Assembly: GCA_020636545.1 (NCBI GenBank)
Contig: JACJXS010000008.1
Span: forward strand, 1-64,000
Length of the DNA stretch: 64,000 nucleotides
Reading direction: 5' to 3'
Source: Chitinophagales bacterium
GTDB taxonomy: Bacteria > Bacteroidota > Bacteroidia > Chitinophagales > JADIYW01
Shown here: positions 1 to 9,328 of the stretch, in pieces
Layout: each line of letters begins with the position of its first letter
Numbering within the stretch: position 1 is the stretch's first letter
Notes under the pieces: generated by a model
Told to the model about the DNA's origin: nothing
The model's database searches: none
Seen by the model: the letters and a program-made list of their open reading frames with translations, nothing else
Position numbers and translations under genes: made by a program

Positions 1-1
1 T

Positions 2-1411
2 TGTGATATATTTAATAAGGATTCTTTAACAGTTGAATGTAACGGATTTGGTAAAGGCGAATATTGTATGCCATTATCATTAGAAGCTTTAGCTAATTAT
101 GACTTGTATATAGATGGCTCTTTAACTGCTCTTACAGTTGCTAATGCATCAGGTTGTGGCTCAGAAGTAGTTTCGGCTGGTTATGGATTCCAAACTGTTG
201 GATATATTGATAATGTTCCACATTTATTAGAAGAATGGAGTATTAGTTCAGATAGTATAGTAAGACCTAATATTGTATTTAGTACATTAACAGATTTAGT
301 AGGTTATATGAATAGTGTTGATGCTAGTGGAGCTTGGTATGTTGATGGAATGAATGTTAGACCTGCAAATCCTTCTGCATCTTATAGAACAGGAACTGGG
401 TTAGTATATTTTGCATTACAACCAGAAGTTAGAACAACTTATATTTCTTATAATTATTATGTTGGATATAGTTCTGCTAATTTATTGATTGATCAAGGTT
501 GTCATGAGCTTAAAGTTGTCAATAAGGTTACTGGTTGTTCAGATAGTATAGTACTTTGTGTTGAAACTTGTATAGGAGATATTATCTATGATACAATACC
601 AGTTAAAGGAAGAGATAGTATTTGTACTTTTGTAACACCTAATAATGGAGCGATTACTATTACTGGATGTGATGGATCAGTTTCTGGAGAAGGTAATTTT
701 GTAGATTGGTCAATTAATGCAGGCTGTCTAGTTTATGAAGCAGGAAATCAGAAAGGAACAGATACGATATGTATTAAAGTTTGTGCAAGAGAATCTGAAG
801 GTAAAGAATTCTGTTATGAAACTAATGTTATAGTTACAGTAGTTGGAATTCCTCCAATTGCAGTAGATAATGATACAACAACGAAAGTGAATACTTCTGT
901 AGCAATACCAGTATTAGGAAATGATATCCAAACAGATGACGATCTATTAGTATTGTGTACGATAATTACAGATCCACTTCATGGAACAATTCAGGTTGAT
1001 TATGCGACAGGTATAATTACTTATACTCCAGATAATGATTACAGAGGAGTTGATAGTTTACAATATGAAATCTGCGATCCAGATGGTAATGATACTGCTT
1101 GGGTGTATATACGAATTGTGAAAGAAAATGAATGTGAATTATTGAATGCATTCTCTCCGAATGGAGATGGTGTGAATGATACTTATTATATACCTTGCGT
1201 AGATGTAAGTAATGGAGACCTTGAGTTTAGAGTATTTAACCGTTGGGGAATTGAGGTTTATCATAATCTGAAATATGATAATAATAATGGATGGGATGGT
1301 AAGTACAAAGGTTCACCTTTACCAGATGGAACTTATTACTATGTAATTAAATACATTAATAAGGATAACGAACAAATTAATAAAGCAGGGTTTATAGTAA
1401 TTCAACGATAA
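2..1411 (+). CDS. C-terminal part of a large secreted protein with gliding-type T9SS C-terminal domain (5' end outside window)
   Basis: The frame is open from the first bases of the window, so the start lies upstream; 469 residues are visible. The C-terminal ~90 residues carry the motif AFSPNGDGVNDTYYIP, then FNRWG and a DGTYYYVI strand. This is the gliding-motility-associated C-terminal domain (type B sorting domain) that sends proteins through the type IX secretion system. Before it, about visible residues 280-375, is a cadherin/VCBS-like module (PVLGNDIQTDDD, ITYTPDNDYRGVDSLQYEICDPDG). The rest is cysteine-containing, Ser/Thr/Asn-rich beta-type sequence, typical of large surface adhesins. 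It is followed by a PorP/SprF gene, the usual partner of type B cargo. The cell-surface role is inferred; the sorting domain is clear. Confidence 0.85.
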   Translation, partial: CDIFNKDSLTVECNGFGKGEYCMPLSLEALANYDLYIDGSLTALTVANASGCGSEVVSAGYGFQTVGYIDNVPHLLEEWSISSDSIVRPNIVFSTLTDLVGYMNSVDASGAWYVDGMNVRPANPSASYRTGTGLVYFALQPEVRTTYISYNYYVGYSSANLLIDQGCHELKVVNKVTGCSDSIVLCVETCIGDIIYDTIPVKGRDSICTFVTPNNGAITITGCDGSVSGEGNFVDWSINAGCLVYEAGNQKGTDTICIKVCARESEGKEFCYETNVIVTVVGIPPIAVDNDTTTKVNTSVAIPVLGNDIQTDDDLLVLCTIITDPLHGTIQVDYATGIITYTPDNDYRGVDSLQYEICDPDGNDTAWVYIRIVKENECELLNAFSPNGDGVNDTYYIPCVDVSNGDLEFRVFNRWGIEVYHNLKYDNNNGWDGKYKGSPLPDGTYYYVIKYINKDNEQINKAGFIVIQR

Positions 1412-1450
1412 AATGGAAGGAGTGTTACTAAAAAGAGTAACACTCCATTT
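1411..1450 (+). terminator. Hairpin after the large secreted protein
   Basis: An 11-bp perfect stem, GGAGTGTTACT (1419-1429) with AGTAACACTCC (1436-1446), has a 6-nt loop and starts 8 nt after the stop codon. It is followed by ATTTCATT rather than a strong T run. PorP/SprF begins only 39 nt later, so it may act as a partial terminator or mRNA processing/stability hairpin within one operon. Confidence 0.6.
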
Positions 1451-1488
1451 CATTAATAAATTAAAAAGAGCATTAAAAGATAATTCTT

Positions 1489-2502
1489 ATGATAATAAAG
1501 CTAAAACAAACAGTTCAGTATCTAGTATTAGGCATTTTGTTTATGTTTAGTGTGTCTGATTTATATGGACAACAAGAACCACAATATTCGCAGTTTATGT
1601 ATAATAAATTGCCAATCAATGCAGGATATACTGGATCAAGAGAGGTTTTGAGTTTGAGAGCATTGTATAGAAATCAATGGTCAGGTATAACAGGAGCTCC
1701 GCAGACGGCAACATTCTCTATACATAGTCCTTTGAAAAAGGAAGCTTCTGCCTTAGGATTTTATATGATTAATGACCGTTTAGGTGTAACCAATCAGACA
1801 TATTTTGATGCGTCTTATGCATATAGAGTTCCATTGGGGAAAGGCGTAAAATTAAGTATAGGATTAAATGCAGGTCTATTATGGTTTAAAAGTAATTTAA
1901 TGAATTTAAAAATAGACCAACAACAAGATCAGGTTTTTCAACAAAATGTAAATAAGGTTGTTCCAGATATTGGTGCTGGATTATATATTTATCATAAGAA
2001 TGCATATTTCGGGTTTAGTGTACCTAACTTTATCAAAGGGGATTTACAAGATGCAGATGTTATTAAGAAGTTTAAGAATGATAATTCAGGTAGTTTCTTG
2101 AGTGCACATCGTACAGCACACTTTGTTACTATGGCTGGAGGTGTTATCCCTGCTGGAAAAGTATTGTTTATACGCCCTCAAATTATGTATAGATACATAG
2201 CAAGTGCAGAACAAAAAATTGCTCATACTTTAGATATGAATTTAAGTTTATTAATTTATAATAGAGTAAATATTGGGGCAAGTTATAGAACATCATTCCA
2301 TAATAAAAGCACTGGATTATTGAATGGAGATAGTTTTGATGCCTTAATCGAAGTATGGCCAACCAAGCAATTATTAATTGGTTTTGCTTATGATTATACT
2401 TTAACGAAATTAGGAGATTATAGCCATGGTAGTTATGATATTATATTGGGTTATGATTTCTCATTTGAAAAGAAACGTATTATAACCCCTAGATATTTCT
2501 AA
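1489..2502 (+). CDS. PorP/SprF family T9SS outer-membrane protein
   Basis: 337 residues. An N-terminal signal peptide (hydrophobic run LVLGILFMFSVSDLYG) is followed by the family hallmark QEPQYSQFMYNKLPINAGYT and then RALYRNQWSGITGAPQT. The rest is alternating beta strands of a small outer-membrane barrel ending in aromatic/charged strands. PorP/SprF proteins work with the type IX secretion machinery and accept type B sorting-domain cargo, so its place directly after a gene with that domain fits a cargo/receptor pair. It lies 36 nt before the PorE-like gene and is probably co-transcribed with it. There are several paralogues per genome, so no specific name is given. Confidence 0.92.
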   Translation: MIIKLKQTVQYLVLGILFMFSVSDLYGQQEPQYSQFMYNKLPINAGYTGSREVLSLRALYRNQWSGITGAPQTATFSIHSPLKKEASALGFYMINDRLGVTNQTYFDASYAYRVPLGKGVKLSIGLNAGLLWFKSNLMNLKIDQQQDQVFQQNVNKVVPDIGAGLYIYHKNAYFGFSVPNFIKGDLQDADVIKKFKNDNSGSFLSAHRTAHFVTMAGGVIPAGKVLFIRPQIMYRYIASAEQKIAHTLDMNLSLLIYNRVNIGASYRTSFHNKSTGLLNGDSFDALIEVWPTKQLLIGFAYDYTLTKLGDYSHGSYDIILGYDFSFEKKRIITPRYF

Positions 2503-2538
2503 TTCAGAGATTAATAAGAAGAAAAATAGATAAAAAAT

Positions 2539-4941
2539 ATGAATACATTGTTTAATAATATAAAGCTACTTACTTTAATTGTTTTTATGCAATCATTAAG
2601 TATGCAATATGTATCAGCACAAACAATTGAAGGTGGTGGAATTGGAGCTAATAATGCTATTGGTGGAATTGGAAAAGCTGAAAAACTATATAACGAATTG
2701 GCTTATGCACAAGCAATCCCATTATATGAAACTTATTTAAAAAAGAATGAGAATCTAAAATCAATGTTGGAATTAGGTGATTGTTATCGCTTAACTTCTA
2801 AATTTGATAAGGCTGAATATTGGTATGGAAAGGCGGTAGAGAAAGGAGATGTAGAACCTGAATATAAGTTGTACTATGCAAAGATGTTGCAAGCGAATGA
2901 GAAATATGAAGAAGCAGCTAAATGGTATGCCAACTATAAACAAAGTGTTCCTGAAGATAAAAGAGCAACTAATCAACTTAAAGCGAGTGCTGATTATGGG
3001 CAATACTTATTAACCAGAGATAGATTTCAAGTAAAGAATTTATCATTTAATACTTCTGGTTATGATTTTGCTCCAGTTTGGTATGATAAAGGATTGATTT
3101 TCTCCTCTTCACGTGATAGCTCAAAAGCAATTAGCAATGAAAGTATGTGGACTGGAACTCAATTTTTTGACATGTATTATGTTGAAGGAGAAAAAACGGA
3201 ATTTGGTAAACCAAAAGCTTTAAAAGCCGATGCTGCAACAAAATATCATGAGGCCGCAGCGACATTTACACCAGATAAGAAGAAAGTATATTTTACTAGA
3301 AATAATTTTTACAATAATAAACTAAAAACGAGTTCAGACAAAATAGTAAAATTAAATATTTATGAGTCTGATATAGATGGTATGAATTGGAAAAATGACA
3401 AGGCTTTCCAATATAATAATAGTGAGTATAGTGTTGGGCATCCAGCATTAACTGCTGATGGTAATTCGATGTACTTTATCAGTGATATGCCTGGAGGATT
3501 TGGTGGTACTGATATTTATGTAACTAAAAAAGAAGGAGATAGTTGGGGAATACCTAAAAACTTAGGAGAGGAAATAAATACTGAAGGAATGGAAATGTTT
3601 CCTTATGTTGATGAAGAAGGTGTTTTGTATTTTGCTAGTGATGGTCAAGGCGGTTTAGGTGGTTTGGATATTTTTAGAACAAGATTTAATGAAAAAACAG
3701 AAAAATTTGGTAAAGTAAGAAATTTTGGAGCTCCAGTTAATAGCTCTCATGATGACTTTTCATTAGTTTATGGGAAAGATAAATCAGTAGGATACTTTAC
3801 ATCGAATAGACCAGAAGGAAAAGGTTTAGATGATATATATAGCTTTACTGATGATGGTGTTTATTTAGAAGGTATTGTAGTCGATGCAGAAACTAGAGAG
3901 CCCATCTGTAATAGTAAAGTTATTATGAAAGCAAAACTCACTCAAAGTGAAGAAGGAAAGACTATTACAGAATGTGATGGAGAATTTGAGTTTGGTGTAA
4001 TTAAAAATATGGATTATTGTTTTGTTGCGAGTGCTGATGGGTATAGTGTAAATGATAGTGTTTGTGCAACAACAAAAAATGTAAAACCTGGAGAAACTGT
4101 ATTTGTTGAAATTCCTTTATATAAAGGTAAAGAATATGCTATGAGTATTCAAGTTTTAGGAAAGTCTCCAAGAAATATTCATGATTCTACTTTAGTAGAT
4201 AGCTTATTACCTTTAGCAAATGCTAAGGTTCTATTGTCAAGTAAATGTGAGGGTTGGACAAAATCATTAGAAACAGATATTAGTGGTAAAATTTGTGAAG
4301 TTGTAAGATGTGACTGTGATTATATTATTGTCGCAAATGCAAAAGGTTATTTACCTGGAAATATTGAAGCAGCTAATAATCCTGAAGATTGCAAAATTGA
4401 CAGAAAATGTGGAGAAAATCCAAGAGAGGAGCAGGTTATTTTAGACCCAATACCAGGATTTGGACCTAATGGTTCATACAGTGATTTATATAATCCTGAT
4501 GGTTCTTATAAGTATGGTCAAGCAATTTTATTGAAAGATATTTATTATGATTTCGATAAATGGCATATTAGAGAAGAGAGTGAATTAGAATTAAATAAGT
4601 TATTAAGTTTCTTACAAGAAAACCCAAGTACAATTGTAGAAATTGGTTCTCATACAGATGCTAGAGCCCCTTATGATTACAATATCAAATTGTCTCAAAG
4701 AAGAGCTCAAAGTGTTGTTGATTGGTTAGTAGCTAGAGGCGTAGATAAGAAACGTTTGAAACCTAAAGGTTATGGCGAAACACAGCCAGTAAATGGATGT
4801 GTAGATGGTGTCACTTGTACTGAGTATGAACATCAGAGAAACAGAAGAACTGAGTTTAGAGTAATTGGAAATAATATAGATTTAAAATCGTTAGAACGTT
4901 TAGATATGGAAGTAGATCCATGTAAAAATTGTCCATTCTAA
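2539..4941 (+). CDS. PorE-like OmpA-family protein (TPR, PD40 propeller, CRD, OmpA)
   Basis: 800 residues with a cleavable-looking signal peptide (ends YVSAQT). Domains in order: TPR-like helices about residues 40-155 (KLYNELAYAQAIPLYETYLK); WD40/PD40 propeller blades about 170-430 (APVWYDKGLIFSSSRD, PALTADGNSMYFISDM, PYVDEEGVLYFASDG, GYFTSNRPEG); carboxypeptidase-regulatory-like beta domains about 440-610; and an OmpA peptidoglycan-binding domain about 665-780 (YYDFDKWHIR, GSHTDARAPYDYN, LSQRRAQSVVDWL, NRRTEFRV). This is the arrangement of PorE of the type IX secretion system, which ties the outer-membrane machinery to peptidoglycan. It follows a PorP/SprF gene and is closed by a strong terminator. 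Similar OmpA/PD40 paralogues are common in the phylum, so orthology to PorE itself is not certain. Confidence 0.85.
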   Translation: MNTLFNNIKLLTLIVFMQSLSMQYVSAQTIEGGGIGANNAIGGIGKAEKLYNELAYAQAIPLYETYLKKNENLKSMLELGDCYRLTSKFDKAEYWYGKAVEKGDVEPEYKLYYAKMLQANEKYEEAAKWYANYKQSVPEDKRATNQLKASADYGQYLLTRDRFQVKNLSFNTSGYDFAPVWYDKGLIFSSSRDSSKAISNESMWTGTQFFDMYYVEGEKTEFGKPKALKADAATKYHEAAATFTPDKKKVYFTRNNFYNNKLKTSSDKIVKLNIYESDIDGMNWKNDKAFQYNNSEYSVGHPALTADGNSMYFISDMPGGFGGTDIYVTKKEGDSWGIPKNLGEEINTEGMEMFPYVDEEGVLYFASDGQGGLGGLDIFRTRFNEKTEKFGKVRNFGAPVNSSHDDFSLVYGKDKSVGYFTSNRPEGKGLDDIYSFTDDGVYLEGIVVDAETREPICNSKVIMKAKLTQSEEGKTITECDGEFEFGVIKNMDYCFVASADGYSVNDSVCATTKNVKPGETVFVEIPLYKGKEYAMSIQVLGKSPRNIHDSTLVDSLLPLANAKVLLSSKCEGWTKSLETDISGKICEVVRCDCDYIIVANAKGYLPGNIEAANNPEDCKIDRKCGENPREEQVILDPIPGFGPNGSYSDLYNPDGSYKYGQAILLKDIYYDFDKWHIREESELELNKLLSFLQENPSTIVEIGSHTDARAPYDYNIKLSQRRAQSVVDWLVARGVDKKRLKPKGYGETQPVNGCVDGVTCTEYEHQRNRRTEFRVIGNNIDLKSLERLDMEVDPCKNCPF

Positions 4942-4968
4942 TAAAGAAAAAATATATTTAAAATTAGG

Positions 4969-4996
4969 AAATAGGCTACCGAATGGTAGCCTATTT
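4969..4996 (+). terminator. Intrinsic terminator after the PorP/PorE-like genes
   Basis: A perfect 12-bp stem, AAATAGGCTACC (4969-4980) and GGTAGCCTATTT (4985-4996), with loop GAAT. It begins 28 nt after the stop codon and ends in a T-rich tract, and separates the T9SS genes from groES. Confidence 0.85.
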
Positions 4997-5023
4997 ATTT
5001 AGTATGATAAATTGACCAAGTTT

Positions 5024-5070
5024 AATGACAGCCAATTTGTCATTTATGTTGGTTTGGCATATTATTAGCA
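5024..5070 (+). promoter_or_regulatory. sigma54-like -24/-12 element with upstream TGACA-N7-TGTCA palindrome, before groES
   Basis: TTGGCAT at 5054-5060 followed by TAGCA at 5066-5070 puts GG and GC exactly one -24/-12 spacing apart, as in the sigma54 consensus TGGCAC-N5-TTGC. About 11 nt upstream is TTTGTCAT (5036-5043), the right arm of TGACA-GCCAATT-TGTCA. A TTTGTCAT box and a TTGGCA element in nearly the same arrangement precede dnaK. No CIRCE (TTAGCACTC-N9-GAGTGCTAA) is present. sigma54 use is inferred; the shared motif is directly visible. Confidence 0.55.
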
Positions 5071-5118
5071 TAGATTTAGCAAAATCAAAATTATTAACTA
5101 AATAAATTAAAATATTTT

Positions 5119-5403
5119 ATGGCAAAATCAAAATTAAGTATTCAACCATTAGCCGATAGGGTTGTAATCAAAGCTGCAGAAGCAGAACAAGTAACAAAAT
5201 CTGGTATTATTATTCCTGACACAGCAAAAGAAAAACCACAAAGAGGCGAAGTTGTTGCAGTTGGTCCAGGAAAAAAAGATGAGCCAACTACAGTTAAAGT
5301 TGGTGATAATGTATTATACGGCAAATATAGTGGAACTGAAATCAATATAGAAGGAAAAGATTATTTAATTATGAAAGAATCTGACATATTGGCTATTGTT
5401 TAA
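5119..5403 (+). CDS. groES: Co-chaperonin GroES
   Basis: 94 residues, the usual GroES length. It begins LSIQPLADRVVIK and has the mobile-loop region (EQVTKSGIIIPDTAKEK) and the PQRGEVVAVGPG segment of the family, ending ESDILAIV. GroES caps the GroEL chamber during ATP-driven protein folding in the cytoplasm. It is separated from groEL by 53 nt and is expected to be co-transcribed with it from the element at 5024-5070, giving a 5' leader of roughly 35-40 nt. Confidence 0.98.
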   Translation: MAKSKLSIQPLADRVVIKAAEAEQVTKSGIIIPDTAKEKPQRGEVVAVGPGKKDEPTTVKVGDNVLYGKYSGTEINIEGKDYLIMKESDILAIV

Positions 5404-5456
5404 TAGCCTTTTGTCATTTGAATAGAGTATAAACAAAAAAACAAATATAAAATATT

Positions 5457-7091
5457 ATGAGTGCAAAATTAATTAATTATAGTACAGAATCCAGAGATAA
5501 GTTAAAAGCTGGAGTTGATGCATTAGCAAATGCAGTTAAAGTAACCTTAGGACCAAAAGGAAGAAATGTTATTATTGAGAAGAAATTTGGAGCTCCTCAC
5601 ATTACAAAAGATGGAGTTACAGTTGCTAAAGAAATTGAATTAGAAGATCCATTTGAAAATATGGGTGCTCAATTAGTGAAAGATGTTGCTTCAAAAACTA
5701 ATGATGTTGCAGGAGACGGTACAACAACAGCTACTGTATTAGCTCAAGCGATTATTGCTCCAGGTTTAAAATCAATTACTGCAGGAGCTAATCCTATGGA
5801 TTTAAAAAGAGGAATTGATAAAGCAGTTGCTGCGGTTGTAAAAGAATTAAAATCACTTTCTGAGAAAGTAGGTAAAGATTATAGCAAAATCAAACAAGTA
5901 GGAACGATTTCAGCAAATAATGATGATGAAATTGGTGGGTTAATTGCTCAAGCAATGGAAAAAGTTACAACAGAAGGTGTAATTACTGTTGAAGAAGCTA
6001 AAGGAACTGAAACTTATGTTGATGTTGTGGAAGGTATGCAATTTGACAGAGGTTATATCTCACCATATTTTGTAACCAATGCAGATACAATGGAGTGTGA
6101 AATGGAGAAACCTTATATTTTATTGTATGATAAAAAGGTATCTTCTATGAAAGATTTATTGCCTGTATTAGAGAAAGTAGTACAATCTGGAAGAGGATTA
6201 TTAATTATAGCAGAAGATGTAGAAAGTGAAGCTTTAGCAACTTTAGTAGTTAATAGATTGAGAGGTTCTTTGAAAATTGCAGCAGTAAAAGCTCCAGGTT
6301 TTGGAGATAGAAGAAAAGCTATGTTGCAAGATATTGCGATATTAACTGGTGGCGAAGTAATTGCTGAAGAAATTGGATTAAAATTAGAAGATACACAAAT
6401 TACACAATTAGGCGTTGCAGAGAAAGTAGTAATAGATAAGGACAATACGACTATTATTAATGGTGCTGGAAAGAAAACAGATATTACTGCTAGAGTAAAT
6501 CAAATTAAATCTCAAATTGAAACAACAACTTCTGATTACGATAAAGAGAAATTGCAAGAACGTTTAGCAAAATTATCTGGAGGTGTGGCTGTATTGTATG
6601 TTGGAGCTCCATCTGAAGTAGAAATGAAAGAAAAGAAAGATAGAGTTGATGATGCATTACATGCAACACGTGCAGCTGTTGAAGAAGGAATCGTTCCTGG
6701 TGGTGGTGTCGCTTTAATCAGATGTCAAGGTGCATTAGATAAATTAAAAGGAGCAAACGAAGACGAGCAAACAGGAATAGAAATTATTAAAGTAGCATTA
6801 GAAGCTCCTTTGCGTCAAATTTCTGCAAATGCTGGTGTAGAAGGTTCTATTGTCGTATTTAATGTAAAAAATGGCAAAAAAGATTACGGTTACAATGCAA
6901 AAACTGAAGTTTACGAAAACTTACATAAAGCAGGCGTTATTGACCCAACTAAAGTAACCAGAGTAGCATTAGAAAATGCAGCATCAATTGCAAGTATGAT
7001 AATTAGTACAGAATGTGCAATAGTTGAAAAACCAAGTGAAGCTCCAGCAATGCCACCAATGCCAGGTGGTGGAATGGGCGGAATGATGTAA
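5457..7091 (+). CDS. groEL: Chaperonin GroEL
   Basis: 544 residues, typical for the family. Hallmarks are the ATP-binding region KVTLGPKGRNV, VAGDGTTTATVLAQAI, EGMQFDRGYISPYFVTN, VKAPGFGDRRKAML, EEGIVPGGGVALI and the flexible Gly/Met-rich tail ending PGGGMGGMM. It forms the double-ring folding chamber that works with GroES. It is the second gene of groESL, followed by a strong terminator. No unusual substitution was noticed. Confidence 0.98.
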   Translation: MSAKLINYSTESRDKLKAGVDALANAVKVTLGPKGRNVIIEKKFGAPHITKDGVTVAKEIELEDPFENMGAQLVKDVASKTNDVAGDGTTTATVLAQAIIAPGLKSITAGANPMDLKRGIDKAVAAVVKELKSLSEKVGKDYSKIKQVGTISANNDDEIGGLIAQAMEKVTTEGVITVEEAKGTETYVDVVEGMQFDRGYISPYFVTNADTMECEMEKPYILLYDKKVSSMKDLLPVLEKVVQSGRGLLIIAEDVESEALATLVVNRLRGSLKIAAVKAPGFGDRRKAMLQDIAILTGGEVIAEEIGLKLEDTQITQLGVAEKVVIDKDNTTIINGAGKKTDITARVNQIKSQIETTTSDYDKEKLQERLAKLSGGVAVLYVGAPSEVEMKEKKDRVDDALHATRAAVEEGIVPGGGVALIRCQGALDKLKGANEDEQTGIEIIKVALEAPLRQISANAGVEGSIVVFNVKNGKKDYGYNAKTEVYENLHKAGVIDPTKVTRVALENAASIASMIISTECAIVEKPSEAPAMPPMPGGGMGGMM

Positions 7092-7117
7092 TAATTTATT
7101 ATTGAACAGATTTTTAT

Positions 7118-7146
7118 AAGGCACTATTTTTTAGTGCCTTTTTTTA
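7118..7146 (+). terminator. Intrinsic terminator after groEL
   Basis: AAGGCACTA (7118-7126), a 5-nt T loop and TAGTGCCTT (7132-7140), running into an eight-T tract. It sits 27 nt after the groEL stop and ends groESL before the B12-regulated unit. Confidence 0.9.
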
Positions 7147-7176
7147 TTGTGATAATCCTAAATTTTTATACCTTTG
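7147..7176 (+). promoter_or_regulatory. Bacteroidota-type promoter of the B12-uptake unit
   Basis: TTG at 7147-7149, a 19-nt spacer and TACCTTTG at 7169-7176 match the phylum's -33/-7 consensus (TTG, 19-21 nt, TAnnTTTG). Transcription would start near 7183, at the 5' edge of the riboswitch. Confidence 0.75.
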
Positions 7177-7183
7177 CAAAAGA

Positions 7184-7352
7184 TTTTGGTTTTTATACAT
7201 CAAAGTAAAAATTAAAAGGGAAACAAGTGAGAGTCTTGTACAGTCCCAGCTGCTGTAAGCACGCTTAATGAAAATTAAGCATCGAAAACAAACACCACTG
7301 AGAATTTTCTTGGGAAGGTTTCGTTAAAGTGCGAGTCAGAAGACCTGCCAAA
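7184..7352 (+). ncRNA. Cobalamin (adenosylcobalamin-type) riboswitch
   Basis: Conserved blocks appear in canonical order: AAAGGGAA (about 7216), a GTGAGAGTC-like arm, CAGTCCCAGCTGCTGTAA (about 7240-7257), ACCACTG (about 7295), TGGGAAGG (about 7312) and the B12 box AGTCAGAAGACCTGCC (7335-7350). A small hairpin, AATGTT (7371-7376) with AACATT (7384-7389), ends 7 nt before the receptor start codon and is a candidate expression platform acting on translation. Binding of cobalamin should lower expression of the receptor genes downstream. Block positions are approximate; the identification is firm. Confidence 0.93.
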
Positions 7353-7396
7353 GTCAGTTAAAATAATTAAAATGTTCTGAGGAAACATTCTAAGAG

Positions 7397-9328
7397 ATGA
7401 GACTAAAAAGGTATATCATATTATTTATAGTATTTGCTAATTGGCAACATCAAAATCTATTTGCAAACCAAGATTCAATTGCCGTTCAATTCATTGATAC
7501 AATCATTATTCAAGATTCTAGATTTGCACTATATTCAAAATCAAATAGTAATTACTCGATTGGTAGTGATTTTTCAAAATATTACACCCAAAATTCTATT
7601 GCAGACTTATTGCAATATCATACGCCTATACAAATTTTACAAAATGGGGCGACTGGAGTTGCTTCGTTAAATATCAGAGGAACAGCGGACGACCAAAGTA
7701 ATGTTTTTTGGAATGGAGTAAAACTTAATTCCTTGTCTTTAGGTTCTGCCGATATCTCTTTAATTCCAATAAATATTGCTCAAAATATTGAAGTTATTAC
7801 AAATGCAACTTCAACAGCTTTTGGTTCAGGTAATTTTGGTGCAGCAATATTATTGAACTCAAAACCAAAGTTTAATTCAGGTTATAATGTTTCCTTACGT
7901 CAAACTTTTGCTTCCTATAAAAATTATAAAACAGATTTCGCATTCACGGTTAGTAATGCTAAAATTGCATTTTCCTCTTCCTCTTCCTATCAGCAAGCAG
8001 AAAATAATTTCAAATATTATGATAGATATAAAGCCAATAATCCTTTGCTCCGACAAAAACACAATCAACTACAACAATGGGTTTCTGTCAATGATTTATT
8101 TATTAAGTTAAAGAAAAAGCAAACGATTAGTATAGGAAATTATACTTATGATAAGGATTATCAAGTTCCATCAATTATGGGAAGTTTTGAAAACTCTAAA
8201 AAACATCAAGATGATTTCGGAACGAAGACTTTTTTTAATTATGATAGATTTTTTAGAAAAGGAAAGTTGAGCCTAACTCAAAATCATACGTATGATTATT
8301 TATTATATACAGATAGCACCGTCGGCTTAGTGTCTAAATTTAAAACCCATCAGGCACAACAAACCATTGATTACCAACATCAATTCAATTCAATGGTTTT
8401 GATTGATGTTGGGTCATCTTACAATTTCAATTTTGCACAGATTAAGGCATATAAAAACAATAAAATTCAACATCGTTTTGCAATGTATGCGGCCACTAAG
8501 TTCTTGATAAAACAATTTAATTTGAATTTGTCAATAAGACAAGAAGTAGTGAATGCTGATTATATCCGTCCTCAATTTGCAATCGCTTTTAGCTTTAGAA
8601 ATAAAAAGAATTTTTACAATACTACGCTTAGTTATTCTGATAAATTTAGATACCCAGATTTGAATGATTTGTATTGGATACCTGGTGGAAATATTAATTT
8701 ACAGCCAGAGTATGGTTATTCAACAGAATGGCAACAAGATTTTATTTTAAGAAAAAAGCAGCATCAATTGGAATATGCTAATACTTTATATTTTCTTAGA
8801 ATTAAAAATAATATTGTTTGGGTGCCAATGAGCGGAGGATTATCTACACCTTTAAACATCAAAAGAACGCAACACTTAGGAACAGAAAATACGCTAAGAT
8901 ATACTTACGCATTAAAGGAATACTTATCAATAAAAATGAGCTCCAATTACAATTATAATCGTTCAATTATTTTGGAAGATAAATCTAATACATCTACTGA
9001 TGGAAAAATTATTAGATACAAACCAGAGCATTCTATTAAATCCACTTTTTCAATGCAGTATAAATACTTTGACTTAGGCTTAAATTATTTGTACGTCAGC
9101 AAAAGATATACAGAAGATGAGAATGTAGAAGTTTTTGCACTTCGACCTTATCATATTATAGATATGTATGTAGCACTAAAATATAATCATAAAATATTTA
9201 ATACGGCTTTAGTATTTAAGGTAAATAATTTACTAAACACATCTTATGAAAGCGTTAGGAGTTATGCTCAGCCACTTCGGAATTATCAATTATCAATACT
9301 ATTTAATTTTAAATCAAAACAATCATGA
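7397..9328 (+). CDS. btuB: TonB-dependent vitamin B12 receptor (BtuB-like)
   Basis: 643 residues with a signal peptide (YIILFIVFANWQ... FAN). The plug domain, about residues 55-150, has SIADLLQYHTPIQILQNG, SLNIRGTADDQSNVFWNGV and IEVITNATSTAFGSGNFGAA, typical of TonB-dependent receptor plugs. The rest is the 22-strand barrel, with FRYPDLNDLYWIPGGNINLQ and the terminal strand NYQLSILFNF ending in aromatics. It lies directly behind a cobalamin riboswitch and overlaps by 4 nt a BtuG-like lipoprotein gene, so transport of B12 or related corrinoids across the outer membrane is a well-supported inference. Specificity rests on the riboswitch and neighbour rather than on individual barrel residues. 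Confidence 0.9.
   Translation: MRLKRYIILFIVFANWQHQNLFANQDSIAVQFIDTIIIQDSRFALYSKSNSNYSIGSDFSKYYTQNSIADLLQYHTPIQILQNGATGVASLNIRGTADDQSNVFWNGVKLNSLSLGSADISLIPINIAQNIEVITNATSTAFGSGNFGAAILLNSKPKFNSGYNVSLRQTFASYKNYKTDFAFTVSNAKIAFSSSSSYQQAENNFKYYDRYKANNPLLRQKHNQLQQWVSVNDLFIKLKKKQTISIGNYTYDKDYQVPSIMGSFENSKKHQDDFGTKTFFNYDRFFRKGKLSLTQNHTYDYLLYTDSTVGLVSKFKTHQAQQTIDYQHQFNSMVLIDVGSSYNFNFAQIKAYKNNKIQHRFAMYAATKFLIKQFNLNLSIRQEVVNADYIRPQFAIAFSFRNKKNFYNTTLSYSDKFRYPDLNDLYWIPGGNINLQPEYGYSTEWQQDFILRKKQHQLEYANTLYFLRIKNNIVWVPMSGGLSTPLNIKRTQHLGTENTLRYTYALKEYLSIKMSSNYNYNRSIILEDKSNTSTDGKIIRYKPEHSIKSTFSMQYKYFDLGLNYLYVSKRYTEDENVEVFALRPYHIIDMYVALKYNHKIFNTALVFKVNNLLNTSYESVRSYAQPLRNYQLSILFNFKSKQS

Noticed and set aside
5054..5085. 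CIRCE element before groES
   Set aside because: No TTAGCACTC/GAGTGCTAA pair is present; the short TTAGCA here is part of the -12-like element.
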